Positions 22,812 to 36,479 are shown, numbered from the stretch's first letter. The stretch: 64,000 bases of DNA from Ischnura elegans (GCF_921293095.1 NC_060247.1:52983111-53047110); one strand, 5' to 3'. Notes: generated by a model not told the origin, from the letters alone. Translations and numbers: made by a program.

Positions 22812-24949
22812 ATATCTCCAAAACACTGATACGGTGAACTACAATATACACAGCAAATAAAATAAAAAGTCCTTATCTTGTGTTTTGGTTATTTATAAAA
22901 ATGCTGTTATTGTAGTAACATTAAAAATGAAATGATTAAAAAGCTCAAATCCCTGAATATTACAGTAATATAAAAATACAACCTCTGATAAATCTTCATG
23001 CCATTTCAATCACTTGAAAAATTGAAGGATGTCATCTATGAAAGCAGATTAAAATAATTTTTATAAAAAGCAAGAATTAAGTTCTTCTTTTGAATTAATT
23101 AGTCTAGGCAGAACCACCTTACTTCCATGAATATATTTTTACTGTTATATACTTGGATCAAACGGCAGCCTGATTCAACCCATATTATAAAAGTGGTCAC
23201 CAGTCTATTTTCTATGACTATAATAACCTAAATAATTGTACAAGTGGTTTTGACATGATATCATTCATAGAAAAATACACACAGTGGCATGAACCAGCAT
23301 TTAAGGAATGACTCAAGACCTTGAGAGTAAAAGCAATTGGAACAGTTCCTAAAAATGTTTTCAAAGGTACCCGAATCATTTACCATAGTCACATTTTGGG
23401 CAAATAAAAACATGACAGTAATTAAAGAACCATACATACTACAGTTTCACTGTCTCCTTTCAAAAGTAATTTACTTCTGCTTCAAAAAGTCACTCTTATA
23501 CAACTGCTATAACTACCATCACTCATTCCTCTCCACTTAGATAAGTATTGCACGAGGCTGAAGATTACTATAAATTATTATTCTTTATTACACATTTAGT
23601 ACTAGTAACTTATGATGCCACATCCCATATGAACAAAAGACAGTTGATTGCTAGCATCATGAAAGTGGAATAAAAAAAAATGATTGAGAGTTGAAGTACA
23701 GCAACCTTTTATAGGGAAATTTTCCCTCCAATTCATCTTCAATCGTATCTCTATTATTACAGTTTGATCTTCAAATTATTAATGTTTTCATTATGAGATA
23801 ATACGGCAGAAATTACTGCAATGCTACCAATGAGAGAGGATATTTAAACAGTGAGGAAAATTACAGCCAAAATAGAAGAGAATAGTGTGTATGAGATTCT
23901 GTTCTTTTGTACCCTTCAATCAAATACCTCTCACCATGATACCTACAGAAAAGAAGTAACAAAAAGAGTTAAGACCAAGGAAAAAAGTGTTCTTTGGATT
24001 TAATTATACTGTACCTTGTTGTAGCATTTGGTCAGCTCTCTCAGCTTGAGTATTGACTACACAAATTTGTCACACTAGAGCTATTCTGTTAGTGCATAAG
24101 CTGATGTTAATTGGCCCTATATATGAATACTGGTGATTAGTACATGATACCAGTCAGTAAATATTTGCTTGAGCACTCATTTTGGTGTGCAAATGTGATT
24201 GTGGATATCATTATCCTTCCTAAACCTTTCTCCTCAAAACGAAATCTAATTAAACACATTGGACTGTTCGTTACTTTCCTCTGATCCTAACCGGACACTG
24301 GGTAGATGGATTTTCTTTGCAAACTAACCACAGAACAGGAGACTCATAAGGGTGTATTTAAATCATTCAAGGTAATGGCAAAACAAATTGTAATTCCATA
24401 TCTTGAATTTTCATTTAATGGCTGAGACCAATATAAATAAATGAAGTTAAATTATTATTGGCTCCCTCCTAGATTGGCTAATCAATATCCTATAACAACT
24501 GTAATCATGTTAAACAAATAAATATGCCATCAAGCATATTCCCGTATTGTGGACATAACAAAGATAACACTAGGACATAATGCAACAGAATCTTATGTTA
24601 GCAACGTCATTTACTCCAGATCCTACAAAATTATCATCACTATAAATAAATTATCCTCCCTAACTTAAATAATCAGCTGCGGACATTAAACATAGCCACA
24701 AAAATTCATCACACACAATTAAACCCCAATAATATCTAATGGTAGCCCCAAATAGTGTCCATATAATTTTTTTAAACCCAAATAGCTTTCACAAAGTTAT
24801 AAGCTCATACATAAAAAGTTATCAAACTAATCTCATGACGCATTCCTAATCAGGCAATACTGGAACCAACATTCGTGCTCTTAAAGCTTTGCTCCCAAGA
24901 ACAAGAAATCATTATCACAGGGGTATGGTTTTCACTTCATGATCTCATC
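22812..24949. other. Gene-free intronic stretch
   Basis: AT-rich, no repeat borders or exons seen. Confidence 0.5.
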
Positions 24950-25720
24950 TCAGTGACGTGGGGTGAGGGACGTAGTGGGAGAGGTAGACCGTAATAGGGA
25001 CGTATGGGAATGAATTCCGTTTAAATAGTACTAGCGCAGAGAGAGAAAAAGATTTAACTTCCTGGCTGGGATTAAAGCGAGGAGGGGCGATATGCTGCGT
25101 GAGAGTGAAGGGCACGGAGGGATGGGGGGAGGGAGAGTGAAGCGGGATGAGTGAGAGGAAGAGTGTGTGAGGGGGAGGAGGGAGTTTTTCGAGGGTTCGC
25201 GCACGGATGGAAGAGCCCGAGAAGTTCACCCCACCACTCCTATCGACGGAGGCCGCAAGGTTGGCCTAGCCACTCCGTTCTGCAGCTGCGCGGACTCTCG
25301 CGGAGGGGTCCGCGGGGAGAGAGAGGGCTCCGCAGCGGCCCTGACACCGATTCCGGAATCCAACGCGTCGGTGAAGGGCAAACGTAGAGCCGGCACTACG
25401 CCGATAACAGCACGCGTGCGAGGGAAGCGAGGAGTCGGCGGAGGGAGCGCGGGAGGGGTCTCGCTCCCCTCGCGGCACGGCCGTGTCCGAGGGTGTGGGA
25501 CTCGCGATGCAAACAAGGCACGGGTTGGCGCGCGAGGGTGGGAGGGGAACGGTCGACCTTAGGGAACTCGGTCGGGACGGTCTGTTGGATTTGTGACGTT
25601 ACGTTAAAGGTTCCGAGCATAAAATGGACTCCTGGTATGACCCCTAAGCGCCGCCCACACCCATCCCTTAAACCCGTTCGCCAGGGCGTCTGAAGGATGG
25701 ACGAAAGCAAAAAGATCGCG
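24950..25720. promoter_or_regulatory. GC/CpG-rich island nearest to exon 2
   Basis: Abrupt GC-rich block with many CG dinucleotides (strongest 25230-25560) in AT-rich intron. Overlapping open frames exist in five or six readings on both strands, a sign of compositional and not coding openness. It lies about 3 kb upstream of exon 2, a plausible place for an alternative promoter, but I found no convincing ATG exon with a phase-0 donor. Confidence 0.35.
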
Positions 25721-25981
25721 GCCAAATGGATCAGATAATTCTTTATTACCCCGTACCATGTTCATGAGCAGAAAAAGGCTAGATACTAAAAAGACACACA
25801 TGCGGCTCAATACTCATTACTTTTAGAGTAAATCATAATGATATACACATCAATAGTACCGACGATTAAGTGACACACTCATGGGCGTTTAAAATGTTGT
25901 TTCACAGTTTCCTTAAAATGTTGATTTCATTCACATTTTCCAATATTAAATCTCACCTACAACTTGAACAACCATGGTTGC

Positions 25982-26020
25982 CTCCCCCCCCCCCCCCCCC
26001 CAGTTTTGATCCTGGGTACG
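25982..26020. repeat. Poly-C run with MITE-like flank
   Basis: A run of C (about 25984..26000) followed by AGTTTTGATCCTGGGTACGA. The complement (GGATCAAAACTGGGGG) resembles the inner end of hAT-type MITEs, but no second end is visible. Confidence 0.35.
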
Positions 26021-26334
26021 ACATTGGACACACTGAGATACATACGAACGCAACGTGATGTTTTTTACCCCATTATTTTATTATAAATTCAATAGCCCCA
26101 CTAAACCTATTTCTTGAAGCCTGATTCTATCCGAAAGTCGCAAATCAGCTGCTTCCGGACTAAGAACTGCGGGGCAAAATTGCTTGAAAATATAGCTTTA
26201 TCAGAAGGAATTTTTCCAAGGGCCTGGATTACATAGACGAAACTGGTAGAAATTACATTGCAGAGTAAAGTCTGGTCACTTTACGGTTCCAAACGGATGG
26301 TAAAACTGGTCGAGATTTTTTTTCAAAATGTGAC

Positions 26335-27823
26335 TACGGTGAGTGCAAAAATTATTCGGACGGTATTTCTTTCCAGCCAATATTACTGTTTTGACTCCAT
26401 TGCACTTGCTATTCGGATTCGACATGAATGTATTATTATCATTTACTGCTCCGGTATAGGTTTACATATTGAAAGAACGAGAATTCGTCGCTCCTTAGCT
26501 ATAAATTGAGTCCAATAGACGAATATACAAAACTTTCGCGAGCAAAAAGTATTCGGATACACGGTGCACGTCGATTTACACGCGTTTATCGGAGCCCACC
26601 GGTGTCATTGGGGTCCAGCTGTGGGCGCACGTGCTTCCCCTTGGCTGTGGAGAGGTGAAACGCATCTTTGACCGAACGGCGACCTGAAGTGTTGACAGGC
26701 ATGGGACGAAAGGCAACTGAAACGACTGAAGCTGAGCGAAAGCTCATTATTAGATACTATAATCAATGTAAGTCAATGAATCAAATCGCTGGACTTGTCG
26801 CACGACCTTGGTCAACTGTGTACGACATAGTAAATCGGTTCGGGAAGACCAGTTGAAGCAAAACGGTTACCACGGCCGAGTAGCAAGGAGGATGCCGTGG
26901 ATCAGTGTGGTCAATCGCGAGAGGCAGGTAGATTTCAGGCGGGAACATCAATCTGAGCCTTTAGAGTCGTGGGATCGCGTGATTTTCACTGACGAGAGGA
27001 AGTACAACATATTCTGATCTGATGGTCATCCAATGATGTGGAGTCAGAACAATACTGAGCTTGATCCCAACAAATTGAAAGCAACAGTGAAACATGGGGT
27101 TGGTTCTGTGATGATGTAGGGGTGCATGGGCTCGATTGGAGTGGGTAGTTTGCACTTCGTGGAAGGGATCATGGACTACAAGATGTACATCGTTATACTG
27201 AAGCAAAATTTTTAAGTTAATACTGAGAAGATGGGACGGAGAAACAAATATATATTTCAGCAGGACAATGATTACAAACATACGGCAAAGAATACAAAGC
27301 TGTGGATCGTGTATAACACATTCAAAGAGTTGAAAACTCCTTCACAAACACCAGACCCCAAATCGATAGCACATCTATCATCTATGGAGTAATCTGGAGA
27401 AAAAATTTATGTAATGGCATACATCAAACAAGAATGACCACAAGACTGCTTTGCTAGAAGAATAGACGAAATGTGTCACATCAAAATTGGTCCATTCAAT
27501 GCCAAATCGCCTTCAGGCAGTCCTGAAAACCAAAAGGATTGCCACAAAATACTAATTATTGCGTAAAGCGTGCCTTATGACTTCATTTAACATGAAAAAT
27601 TCAGGTGTCCGAATACTTTTTGTGCGACACATTTGAAGTTATTTTTCTATTTTGTTTAAAGTTTCTAAAGTTTATTATTTGCTGCTGTTGTGTATGCATA
27701 AATAAAGATTGTCTTTAGTACACACTGAAAATTATTTCAAGCCAGAAACATAAGCGCAACAGAGTGAAAATGAAATATTAGCTAGAAACAAGAGCTGTCC
27801 GAATACTTTTTGCACTCACTGTA
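26335..27823 (+). mobile_element. Tc1/mariner-type transposon with IR/DR ends, inactive
   Basis: The element 26337..27821 (1485 bp) is flanked by TA on both sides (26335-26336, 27822-27823), the Tc1/mariner target. Outer ends read CGGTGAGTGCAAAAATTATT and, complemented, CAGTGAGTGCAAAAAGTATT, both continuing CGGAC. A second pair of the same core lies inside: GAGCAAAAAGTATTCGGATA at 26540-26559 and its complement at 27606-27622. Two transposase-binding-like repeats per end, about 200 bp apart, is the IR/DR layout of one Tc1 branch. The coding region is broken, so the copy cannot move by itself. Confidence 0.92.
26701..27555 (+). pseudogene. Tc1-type transposase pseudogene
   Basis: Starts MGRKATETTEAERKLIIRYY with the paired-like helix-turn-helix (…MNQIAGLVARPWSTVYDIVN). 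A one-base frame change follows near 26852 (the shifted frame reads PVEAKRLPRPSSK), then an internal deletion. The catalytic part resumes SWDRVIFTDERKYNIF (first Asp present), then stops at about 27016 and 27117 and again before VNTEK, FQQDNDYKHTAKNTKLW (second Asp present), and PDPKSIAHL where the usual PDLNPIEHL carries the third acidic residue, here Ala. The C-terminus RLQAVLKTKRIATKY ends at 27555. The missing part, stops, frame change and lost third acid all make it non-functional. Confidence 0.9.
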
Positions 27824-27909
27824 AATTTCTGAGAAGTTTTAACAAGTCTTTATCAATTTAAAATTGCATTTTATAGAAATGAGCTTGAATCCAAAGAATT
27901 ATTACATCT

Positions 27910-28223
27910 ACATAATACCCTGCGAGCCACCTCTAGGGTGTTTGGCAGGGGGCGAGAGAAATGAGAAAAGCATTACATGATGAGAGAAATTGTCTGCCGC
28001 GTGACTCGGGGTATAAACGCCATTTCAAATCCACATTCACACTGAGAATCAGCAATGAATCGGACGGACAAACAGGAGTCACGACCCTCCGGACTGGAGC
28101 CAAAAGATACTTTCGTGACCTTCACATCTCCTAATAACATTTTCCCGAAGTTCTTTTTCACAGCTCGAGCCCTAAAACCCTAAGCCACTAACCCTTGAGG
28201 TGCCTCTCGGGGTATTACGCAGG
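27910..28223. repeat. Inverted repeat pair around a 230-bp core
   Basis: CATAATACCCTGCGAGCCAC plus CTCTAGGGTGTTTGGC at about 27912-27947 recurs, complemented, at about 28182-28217 as CGTAATACCCCGAGAGGCAC plus CTCAAGGGTTAGTGGC. The core is non-coding. The left motif looks like a dispersed arthropod repeat, but its family is not known to me. Confidence 0.55.
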
Positions 28224-28905
28224 TGCAGTGCGGTCTGAGCCGGGAGGAGGGATTCGAAGTGAATATTTTATTTTCGGAGAAGGGGTCGATTTGGCTATTG
28301 ATACGTTAGCCCGTGCTAGGCACGAGAGCGCTCGATACGAGTTTGTGATAAGCACGCGCTCCGAACAAGGACGACATTGTGGGCCTCTACCGTTTTAATG
28401 TTCTTACTCGCGCTTGTGTACGATTTCTGGGGCGGGGAGCGTGTGCGAGGAAGCCTCGGCGTCGACGGGGAAAATTACTGCAATGCACTCGAAATGGACT
28501 AACTACGACATGCCCGCATTACGAGACCAACAAGCCCTCCCGCAAAGAGCCTCCCATCCATCGCTTCCGGAACTCCCCTCCAAACAGTTCATCCTCGAAA
28601 TGGACGGCATTAAAGCGAGGCTCGGAAACACATGATCCAGAGCGGCCATCCTAAAGCGCTGAATATGTTTCTGGCGGGGAAATAATGAATGCCGCAGACG
28701 CGGAGCGGGGGTGCTGTTATGCCGGAGTGATTTCCGTCGGCAACGTGAATCGTCGCGTCAAAAATTTCCTCCCCTTCACTCGCCGCATTGCACAACGGTC
28801 GTTACCGCTTCAACTTGCATTCGAAAAACTTAACACGCTACTTAGACTTCTTTCACTAACCTGGAGGCCCCACGCAATCACTGAGATACACTTTAAAAGA
28901 TAATA
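28224..28905. other. Moderately GC-rich intronic block
   Basis: Richer in CG than its surroundings; short overlapping frames on both strands show no domain. A GTAAGA on the minus strand near 28408 could serve as a donor but nothing supports an exon. Confidence 0.3.
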
Positions 28906-31900
28906 AGTACCTCAAAAATTAATTGTTAAATCCTTCTTAAATGACAGGAACACGTAGTTTGCACAGAAAATATCGATGAACTTCAGGGGTTATTATCCTA
29001 CGACAGTCATAGGCAAATAGTTCAACTAGTTTGTAGCATTTAAAATTTTCAAATTATGTCCAATTACATATTTTTTATTAGAAAAAATTGAAGGAATATC
29101 TTTGGCTATCTTCAAATTTTCAACCTGTAGCATCTTCATGACCACCTTCAATATTTTTTGCTGAATGAGTGCGAAGAGCTGTTGGTGATTACTTATTGAC
29201 ATCAAAACATTGGAACACAAATCTAAATCCGCCTTCTACACCAAATACACAAAAAATATGCCGAGTGTTTCCGAAGGTAACACACGAAATTACATGGGGC
29301 GCAACACAATACTGCAAAAAAAGTGTCACAAACTACTTCGACATACAACGTTTCTAGTCTCAAAATTAATATTAATTGCGGATTGTTAATAGGCATCGCG
29401 AAATATATTACACACATGCAAAGTTCATTGTGAGTTAATCCTCGGTGAGGTAGTGTAGTCATTCACTCAAAGGTCTTATTACAGCAAATGATGGTTAATG
29501 CCACATGATACACATTTAAAAAGGCTTTGTACGATACCAACTTATTGCATAAAAAATTATAGGCATGACTACATTTTTGGAAAAAATCACTTTAAAAAAA
29601 TGTTACCACTTGCAGCAATTACCCAGGTTATACTGCATATGAAAATACCTACAAAAAACAACAAAAGCATGAAGAAAATATTTACTATCTAAAAAAACAA
29701 AAAGGTCATGCTTATTTTTGCACATTTAAAAAATACTAAAACGAAAAAAAAACTGCGAAAAGCTTAGGTTAAAAAATAAAATAAATTGCTGCTAATTGAT
29801 AAATGTTCTTAAGGCATAAAAAATGGGGTAACAGTCAGCTCCGAGGTAGGATCTAAAAGGAGAGCAGGAAAAAGGATTGGATGCCAGAGAGGATGAGCAC
29901 ATCTTGCGAGAAATCCCCGAATTCTGTGATTCACAGCATACAATTTTCGATGAACATCCCGATCGTACAGCGCACTGCCACAGAGAGACAGACGAAATTT
30001 AAGAAACCACCAGTACCAGAGGGAGGTGCCACAAAAACTTGACACATCTTGGCATCAAATGAATGATTAAGTAACACAAGGTTTCTAACAAGATTATTAT
30101 GATGTTGAAATCATATATATCTTTTGAGATATGATTCTATCAGATAAGTATGAAGTATGGAAGGAGCCTGCAACGAGTACAAAATTTCCACTAGTTTCAT
30201 AGGATTTTTCCATAGAATAAATAAGTCTTCAGAAAAATATCATTAACTACACGCACAATAATTCAACGAACGCATTATTTCGATTCCGTCGAATGGAAAA
30301 TATTGATTCTTTCGAAGTCTTGGACATCAAGTGGGGCATCTTCATGGCGTAATTATCTTTGGAAAGAAAACTGGTAAAGGATGACGAATTGAAATATTTT
30401 TTCCCAGTTTTTATATAACTAAATCTTAAACACTTGCTAACTTGCTTCCCTAAATACATACGCACTTAAAAATGGGAATCGTCACAAATTAAAACAAACC
30501 AATTTAAGGAAAACAATGACAAATGGTTTTTCTTTCTACCAAGAGAGATACAGAACTAATCGAAGGTTTGAATCAGGATTTTTAGATTTCACTAAATATA
30601 TACATAGGTAAATAACATTCAAAGGAAAACCATAGCTTAGACCGAGATGAGAAGTTTGTTGCAGTTTTCAAAATTCATATTCAAAGGAGAATTGCACACA
30701 TGGTTCAATCTCTTATAAAAAAATAGAATGGAGTAAAAGACCCCAAGACAGAAAATAAAAATTGAGTGAAGCTCAAACCTTGTAAGAATCCACAACAGCT
30801 CCAAGCGGAGGTAACACGACGTGTGTAATCGCCTTCGCTATTTCAGAGATCCCACCACGAAAAAACAACCTGAGTAAACACTTGTATATTGCGAATAAAA
30901 ATTGAACGTATGTTATTATTTTAAATAACCTCATATCAATTCTCCACCCTCAGCTGGCCAACTTTGAAGGAAACAGAAATATCATTAAAAATCCTAACAG
31001 ATAATCCTAAAAAAAGTGCCCTCGAGTAGCAATTGATGTTGCCCACTGTGAAGAGATAGACCTGCTTTCCTCAATGTGCTTAAGATACTGAAAACTGCTA
31101 AACAAATGATTATCTCACGCGATGAGCGACGCTATCTCTTCCTAGCATATCATGGGGTATTGTGCGTGTTTACTCATAGCACCTATTCGACTCTTCTTGA
31201 TTATTAAAACCAAGTAGTCAATCACAAAGGCCAGATAAAAAACTCGTAAACTCATTTCAAATCAAGTGTCTACCAAATAACGAAAACTATTCCTATTCAT
31301 CCTCTCCCAATTACGTTTGAGACATCCCTACCTTCTTTTATCGACGATTTGAGTTATTTAACGTTTAATGTAAGATATGCTTTAAAAATCATTTCATCCC
31401 GGAATTAAAGCAAGCAGCCGATGGCCTTGAAAAACTCCACAAAAAAAACATTACAGAGAGTAATTACAGAGCCCTTTAAAAGATCCACCAAGTTTCATAA
31501 ACGAAATATTTCTATCGCTTACAAATTTCATGCCCAGATTTTGCGTGGAAAATAATTAGATAGATCATGGATATCTCTAAGAGGACCTTACAGCAGTTGT
31601 ATTTCATATGCAAAATAGTTCTGTTTTCCAACTGAATATGACAGTATAATATGACATGGAGCAACAATCGATTGCAAATAAAATACTTCGTCAAATTTCC
31701 ATTTCCATTTACCAAATTTTCCTGTAATAAATGCTACAGAAAGAGTGTCATATATAATGAATTCTGTTTACTTTAAACATCCTTGGTGGGAATTTTGTAA
31801 ACAGAATAAATATTAGTGAGACTTATGTTTACAACCGTTATCCGAAAAATATCTACGGCACAAATGTAAAAACTGTGCCCAAGAACTAAAATTTCATTCC

Positions 31901-32439
31901 AAGGAGACCTATAAAGAGTTCGAGATAAACTAAAACGAAGTTGCTCATTATCAACATAAATAAAAATATGAAATGAACTCGAAACAATCCTCCAAAAAAT
32001 ATCAAAAAAACTTGCTCACCACGATGAGACTTACGTCATTGAAGTACCTACCAAAATAATAAATAATCCCCAACATGGTATCCTAAATAAACACACGATC
32101 CATCTTCCTTTAAACATTTCCAATTCTAGCGTATCGGATTCAGGTTCCGAAACCTAGCTTTACGAATATTCAATGTATGAATCAGACTACTGTTTTGACT
32201 GAATAAACGTCTTCCGACCATTGTTCGCCACTGCAATAGCGCTGAAGTTCACACGGGTCAGGCGAAAAACGCAACGATTGTCAACACGGCAGGCGGTTTC
32301 TCCAGTGTGCCCACGAAACGTCTCACGGGCTTTCCCTAACACATTCTCCGCAAAAAATCCCCACCCATTGCGAGACTGACCCATCCCTAGACCAACACAA
32401 ATCCTATACGATAAAACTTACTATCCCGAAACCAAAAGC
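28906..32439. other. Gene-free intronic stretch
   Basis: AT-rich with A-runs; no exon, RNA gene or mobile element recognised. Confidence 0.45.
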
Positions 32440-32850
32440 CCCCCTCTTCTCCCTCAACTCCAATATAACCGAAAATCCCTCCCCCCCACTGTGCACCAGG
32501 GTCACGCGAAGCTAGACGACCCGTGAGAGAAGTCAGACGCAGGGGGAGGGGTAAATGTCTCGGGAACTCGTCTGGGAGTGTAGAAGGGGGGGGTCTGAGA
32601 GGCATTTTTGGGGGTTGGGGGACTGAGACAGGAGAGGTGGGGACGCAAAGGTGGGCGGGGAGGTGTATGGGGTGAGTTAGGTCGGTGAACCCACGCTAGC
32701 TCCCGAGGGAAAATAGCGCAATGCAACTCATGACGACGCCGGGCCCCGCACCCCCTCCTCCACCCAAGGAACCGACTAGAAAGATCAAGACTCGGCCGAC
32801 GCGAAAATCGCCTCCTACAGACGCGATAATATTGATTCAATCTGCAACAT
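32440..32850. promoter_or_regulatory. GC-rich island at 32.6 kb
   Basis: G/C-rich block with GGGGGG and CCCCTCC runs. On the minus strand a GTAAGT at 32424..32419 lies just 3' of it, as in a non-coding first exon, but the open frame there is in phase 1 and cannot be joined to exon 2 in frame. Confidence 0.3.
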
Positions 32851-33024
32851 TCCATAATTATTGAGCCAAAGATGCAATTCGATCAGTTTTCGCAGGATCA
32901 CATAAATTGGCAAAGGATAAATCTAAGTTCTGACGAAATTGACCAACAACATAGAAAAAGTTTCGACAAACGCGAAATTCGACGCCTCCAGCGATAATAT
33001 CGACTGGATCTGCAACATTCCATC
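32798..33024 (+). repeat. Imperfect direct repeat of about 55 bp
   Basis: GCGAAAATCGCCTCC…GCGATAATATTGATTC, ending CTGCAACATTCCAT, at 32798-32853 recurs as GCGAAATTCGACGCCTCC…GCGATAATATCGACTG, ending CTGCAACATTCCAT, near 32970-33024, about 171 bp further on. Confidence 0.65.
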
Positions 33025-33030
33025 AGTGTG

Positions 33031-36000
33031 CAAAATATTCGTTCCACATTCGTAGAGTCAAATAAATAACTAAACGACCAAATAAATATCTAGGCTCGTG
33101 TGGAACACCCTGACTGCGAAAATCTGAATATTTACCAAAACATACAAATTTTATCTCATCGTCAGCACTTCACAATTGACGACCGTTGGCAATCGGAAAT
33201 GAAACATAGAAGCATACCATCAACATCAAAATTCATTATTGAATGTTTTAATGTAAACACTATGCAAAAAGGTTACGATTAATGAAAATAACAACCAAAT
33301 CTCCCACCATTTACAGTTGCAAAACCTTCCACTTGCCAGTTCACTAACCCCCTCTACGGGCGAAGGTCATCAAATGCCTCTTACTGATCGACGGTCGAAG
33401 GCATGAATGAAGTTTCTGAACTACGCAAAGTTTACATAAACCAAAGTGTAGCTCAATCCGAAGCATGCCCCCATCCTCTCAAGTTGTCTCTTCTTTCAAC
33501 AATCCCACGTCTCCTCCTCTACAGAACAAGGTGCATGCGTTCCTCCCCAAAAAGATTCGGAGTGGAATGCGGGAGGACGCCGCAGACGAAGACCAAGAGG
33601 CGGCAGATATGTGATGCACTCACGGAATAAATACTCTCACAGGAATAGTGCAAAATTGTATGTCCCTGACTTTTCCGGATGAATTTCATAATTTTCCACA
33701 CAGTTTGATGATGTATACCTTACCAAATGTGCATATTTAAATGGGAGAAGTGTAGACAAATTTTAACTTGTGACTAAATAAAATCAAATTAAGACAAACA
33801 TATATTTTTAAGAGTTGCAGAGACCCACGTTCATGACATTTTGGTGATGAGATGTTCTCGTATCGAAGATGCTTTACAAGACGGGGAAAAAATACCATTC
33901 GAAGTCTTTGACAGCAAATGTGATTCTTCAATACTTTTTGGCCATTATCCCGACATTACATTTCCCAATACGTTTCAGATCGTAATTTCCTGTCTTTCCA
34001 GTATCTAAGCAGAGGAACCACCCCCCTTAGCAGGCCGAGATGCGAGGTTCGCATGCGCTCGCCACACGGCAGCGATTCAGACATGGATACACACAACGCT
34101 AATAGGCGAAAAATTATGCGGGAGTCGAAATGAGTATGAATGAGTTTCACAACTTAACTCGTTTTCAATCGGTTCGCAAGGTTTTCGAATCTCACTAACT
34201 CAGTAGTGTTACCTAAGAATGCTGACGCCAGCGTTGATTTTGATTTACCCCTCTTTATTAGTGGACCTGAAGTTAGGTTGATGAGAATTCCTCACACTTT
34301 ATGCCTTCATCGTCTTAATGCAGTAAATGAATGGTTTCAGACTTTTTTTCTCAGAGTTTGATCTTTTTCGCATTATATAATTTATACTTAACTGAGGATT
34401 AAATAAGTTATACTTAACTGAGGATTAGGCTAAAAATAATTAACTGGAATCAACTAGCTATCGGTATATTACCGGTATCGGGAATCGGTATATCGGTATA
34501 GAGAATTACCTACTCCTTAGTCTCAAATTCTAGGGAGACAATTTCGAACATGATGATATTAAACAGTTTATTACAGTTTCACTCTCAGGTTTAAGATCCT
34601 CAAATTATGATGTTATTATTTTTTCTTTATAATTATATTTTTTCTTCTTCCCTTTATGGAAAAAACTGTCATAAAGTCTGTCTGCTGAATAAGTCATGGT
34701 CCGACTGTCTTTTCCTGAGCACGCTCTTTCCTCGGGCGGGCTTTTTTCTCCCGCCTTCCCCTATTTAAGGCTCCTATTTGTGTGAGAAACCTCTCAAATA
34801 ACACTGACGATGATTCAGAAGCAATAATGTCATATAACGTATCATAGCTGAATCCATTGCGATAATCCGATGAAAATAGGTCAATCTTGAACTCATAAGA
34901 GACAAAAGCTAAGACAAAAACATACACGATTTTAAAGAATTGTTCATCTCGTCATGAGCAAATAGAATTAATTTTTGGTAAACCCTAACCTCGCCCGCAA
35001 CCAGCTTTCAGGGGTCATCGCTCCCATGGGAAAATTACTGATGGGAAGATAAAACCTTTTTGCCACATTCATGCTGAGAAAGTGGGTTCATATGAGTCCC
35101 TTACCAATAAGACGAGAGATGATGACTTCGTGGGAATAGAAATAAGTGGAAACATACATATTTTAGAAGGTAGCAACATTAGTTGTATCACGTGTGAATA
35201 TACTTTTAAGGCATTTAGTATACACTATTTGCGCTGAGGTAAGTAGGCTAAAGCACAAGGCGTGCAACCACTAGATATTTCTTCAACCGTGAAGACCTCA
35301 AAAATTGAAAAAATGAGAGGTTTCACTCCACTTACCTTACGATTACGTATACATTTCTTCTGTATACAAAGGAAAACAAAACTGATATTCATTAAGGAAA
35401 GGAAGGATACCAGACACTGTTGGGAAAGCAAATGAAAAATATTCATAAGCACGGTCGGGAGGAATTCAACAGTGCCCCTATTTTTTTAATGATAGGCATT
35501 ATTAACAAGATAGATACAATTAAAATAGATAGTAATTACAACTGAATAATGTCTCTGAGTAATAGGTTAATTCTATAACAATCACTTTGTTTCGATGCGA
35601 GCGGTTCACCGTGAAAGTGTGGGGAAGTACAAATGGCTGATCTCAGGAGGCGATGAAAGTATCACGTGAGTGTGAGAACAAAAGAGAGAAGGAGTCCTTA
35701 TGATTAAAGGAGATCAATCAAGGTTTAAAGAACCTGAACCAACCAACCAGTACATACGGCCATCTACATTCGACTGATTCGTTTCCGGATCTGCGAACCA
35801 ACCAGTTTAACTTAAGAAATGCCATGAATGCCTTAACCAAATAAAATCGGTGTCAGAAATATCTTTATATTTCTTTCTCGAAAACAATCATGTTTAGATA
35901 GTCACATTTCATGCCTACGCACCATATTAGACATCTTTAGGCCTACGTATTCCAGCCCTTAATTGATTGATAATTCAATTTCTCTTCCTGCCTCATTTTT

Positions 36001-36479
36001 GCTGGCTCAACCATTTGGTAACAATGAATGATTACCCACTAACGGAAACAAATGGGGGTGGTTATGGAAAAAAAACCAACACAGATTGGGGATAAATTTA
36101 ATCCATTATCTGAATCCATATCATTGGGAAAAATTAGTTGAACTACCCTCCGACTCAAATCAATGCCTTCACCACACAAAGCTACGTCAAATTCCCCCAC
36201 CACCGTAACTGCGCAATCATCATCTTCGTACTACTAACTTCAACTTCCTAGAACATTCACAATCCTACCCATTTCATCACTTAAATGGTCTGGTCTACTT
36301 ACCGTGCAATAATTAGTAAAAAAATCCTAGCCAGAGCCCTAATTTGAAAAACCCACCACACGAGGTTGCAGTTAGCTTCTCTCATGTTGGATTTCATTCC
36401 ATTCGAGAGATTTAATTACATAGGCCAACCCAGAAAGAAGAAAAAACTAATTGCAATTAGGAAAAAGTACTGGGCAAAA
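33031..36479. other. Gene-free intronic stretch with small tandem repeats
   Basis: Contains a 28-bp tandem pair with ATACTTAACTGAGGATTA at about 34384-34429 and a CGGTAT-rich patch at about 34454-34500. Otherwise AT-rich without recognised features. Confidence 0.45.

Noticed and set aside
25151-25725. Several frames over the 25-kb island (up to 131 codons)
   Set aside because: Five or six mutually overlapping readings on both strands; none has an ATG plus phase-0 donor for exon 2.
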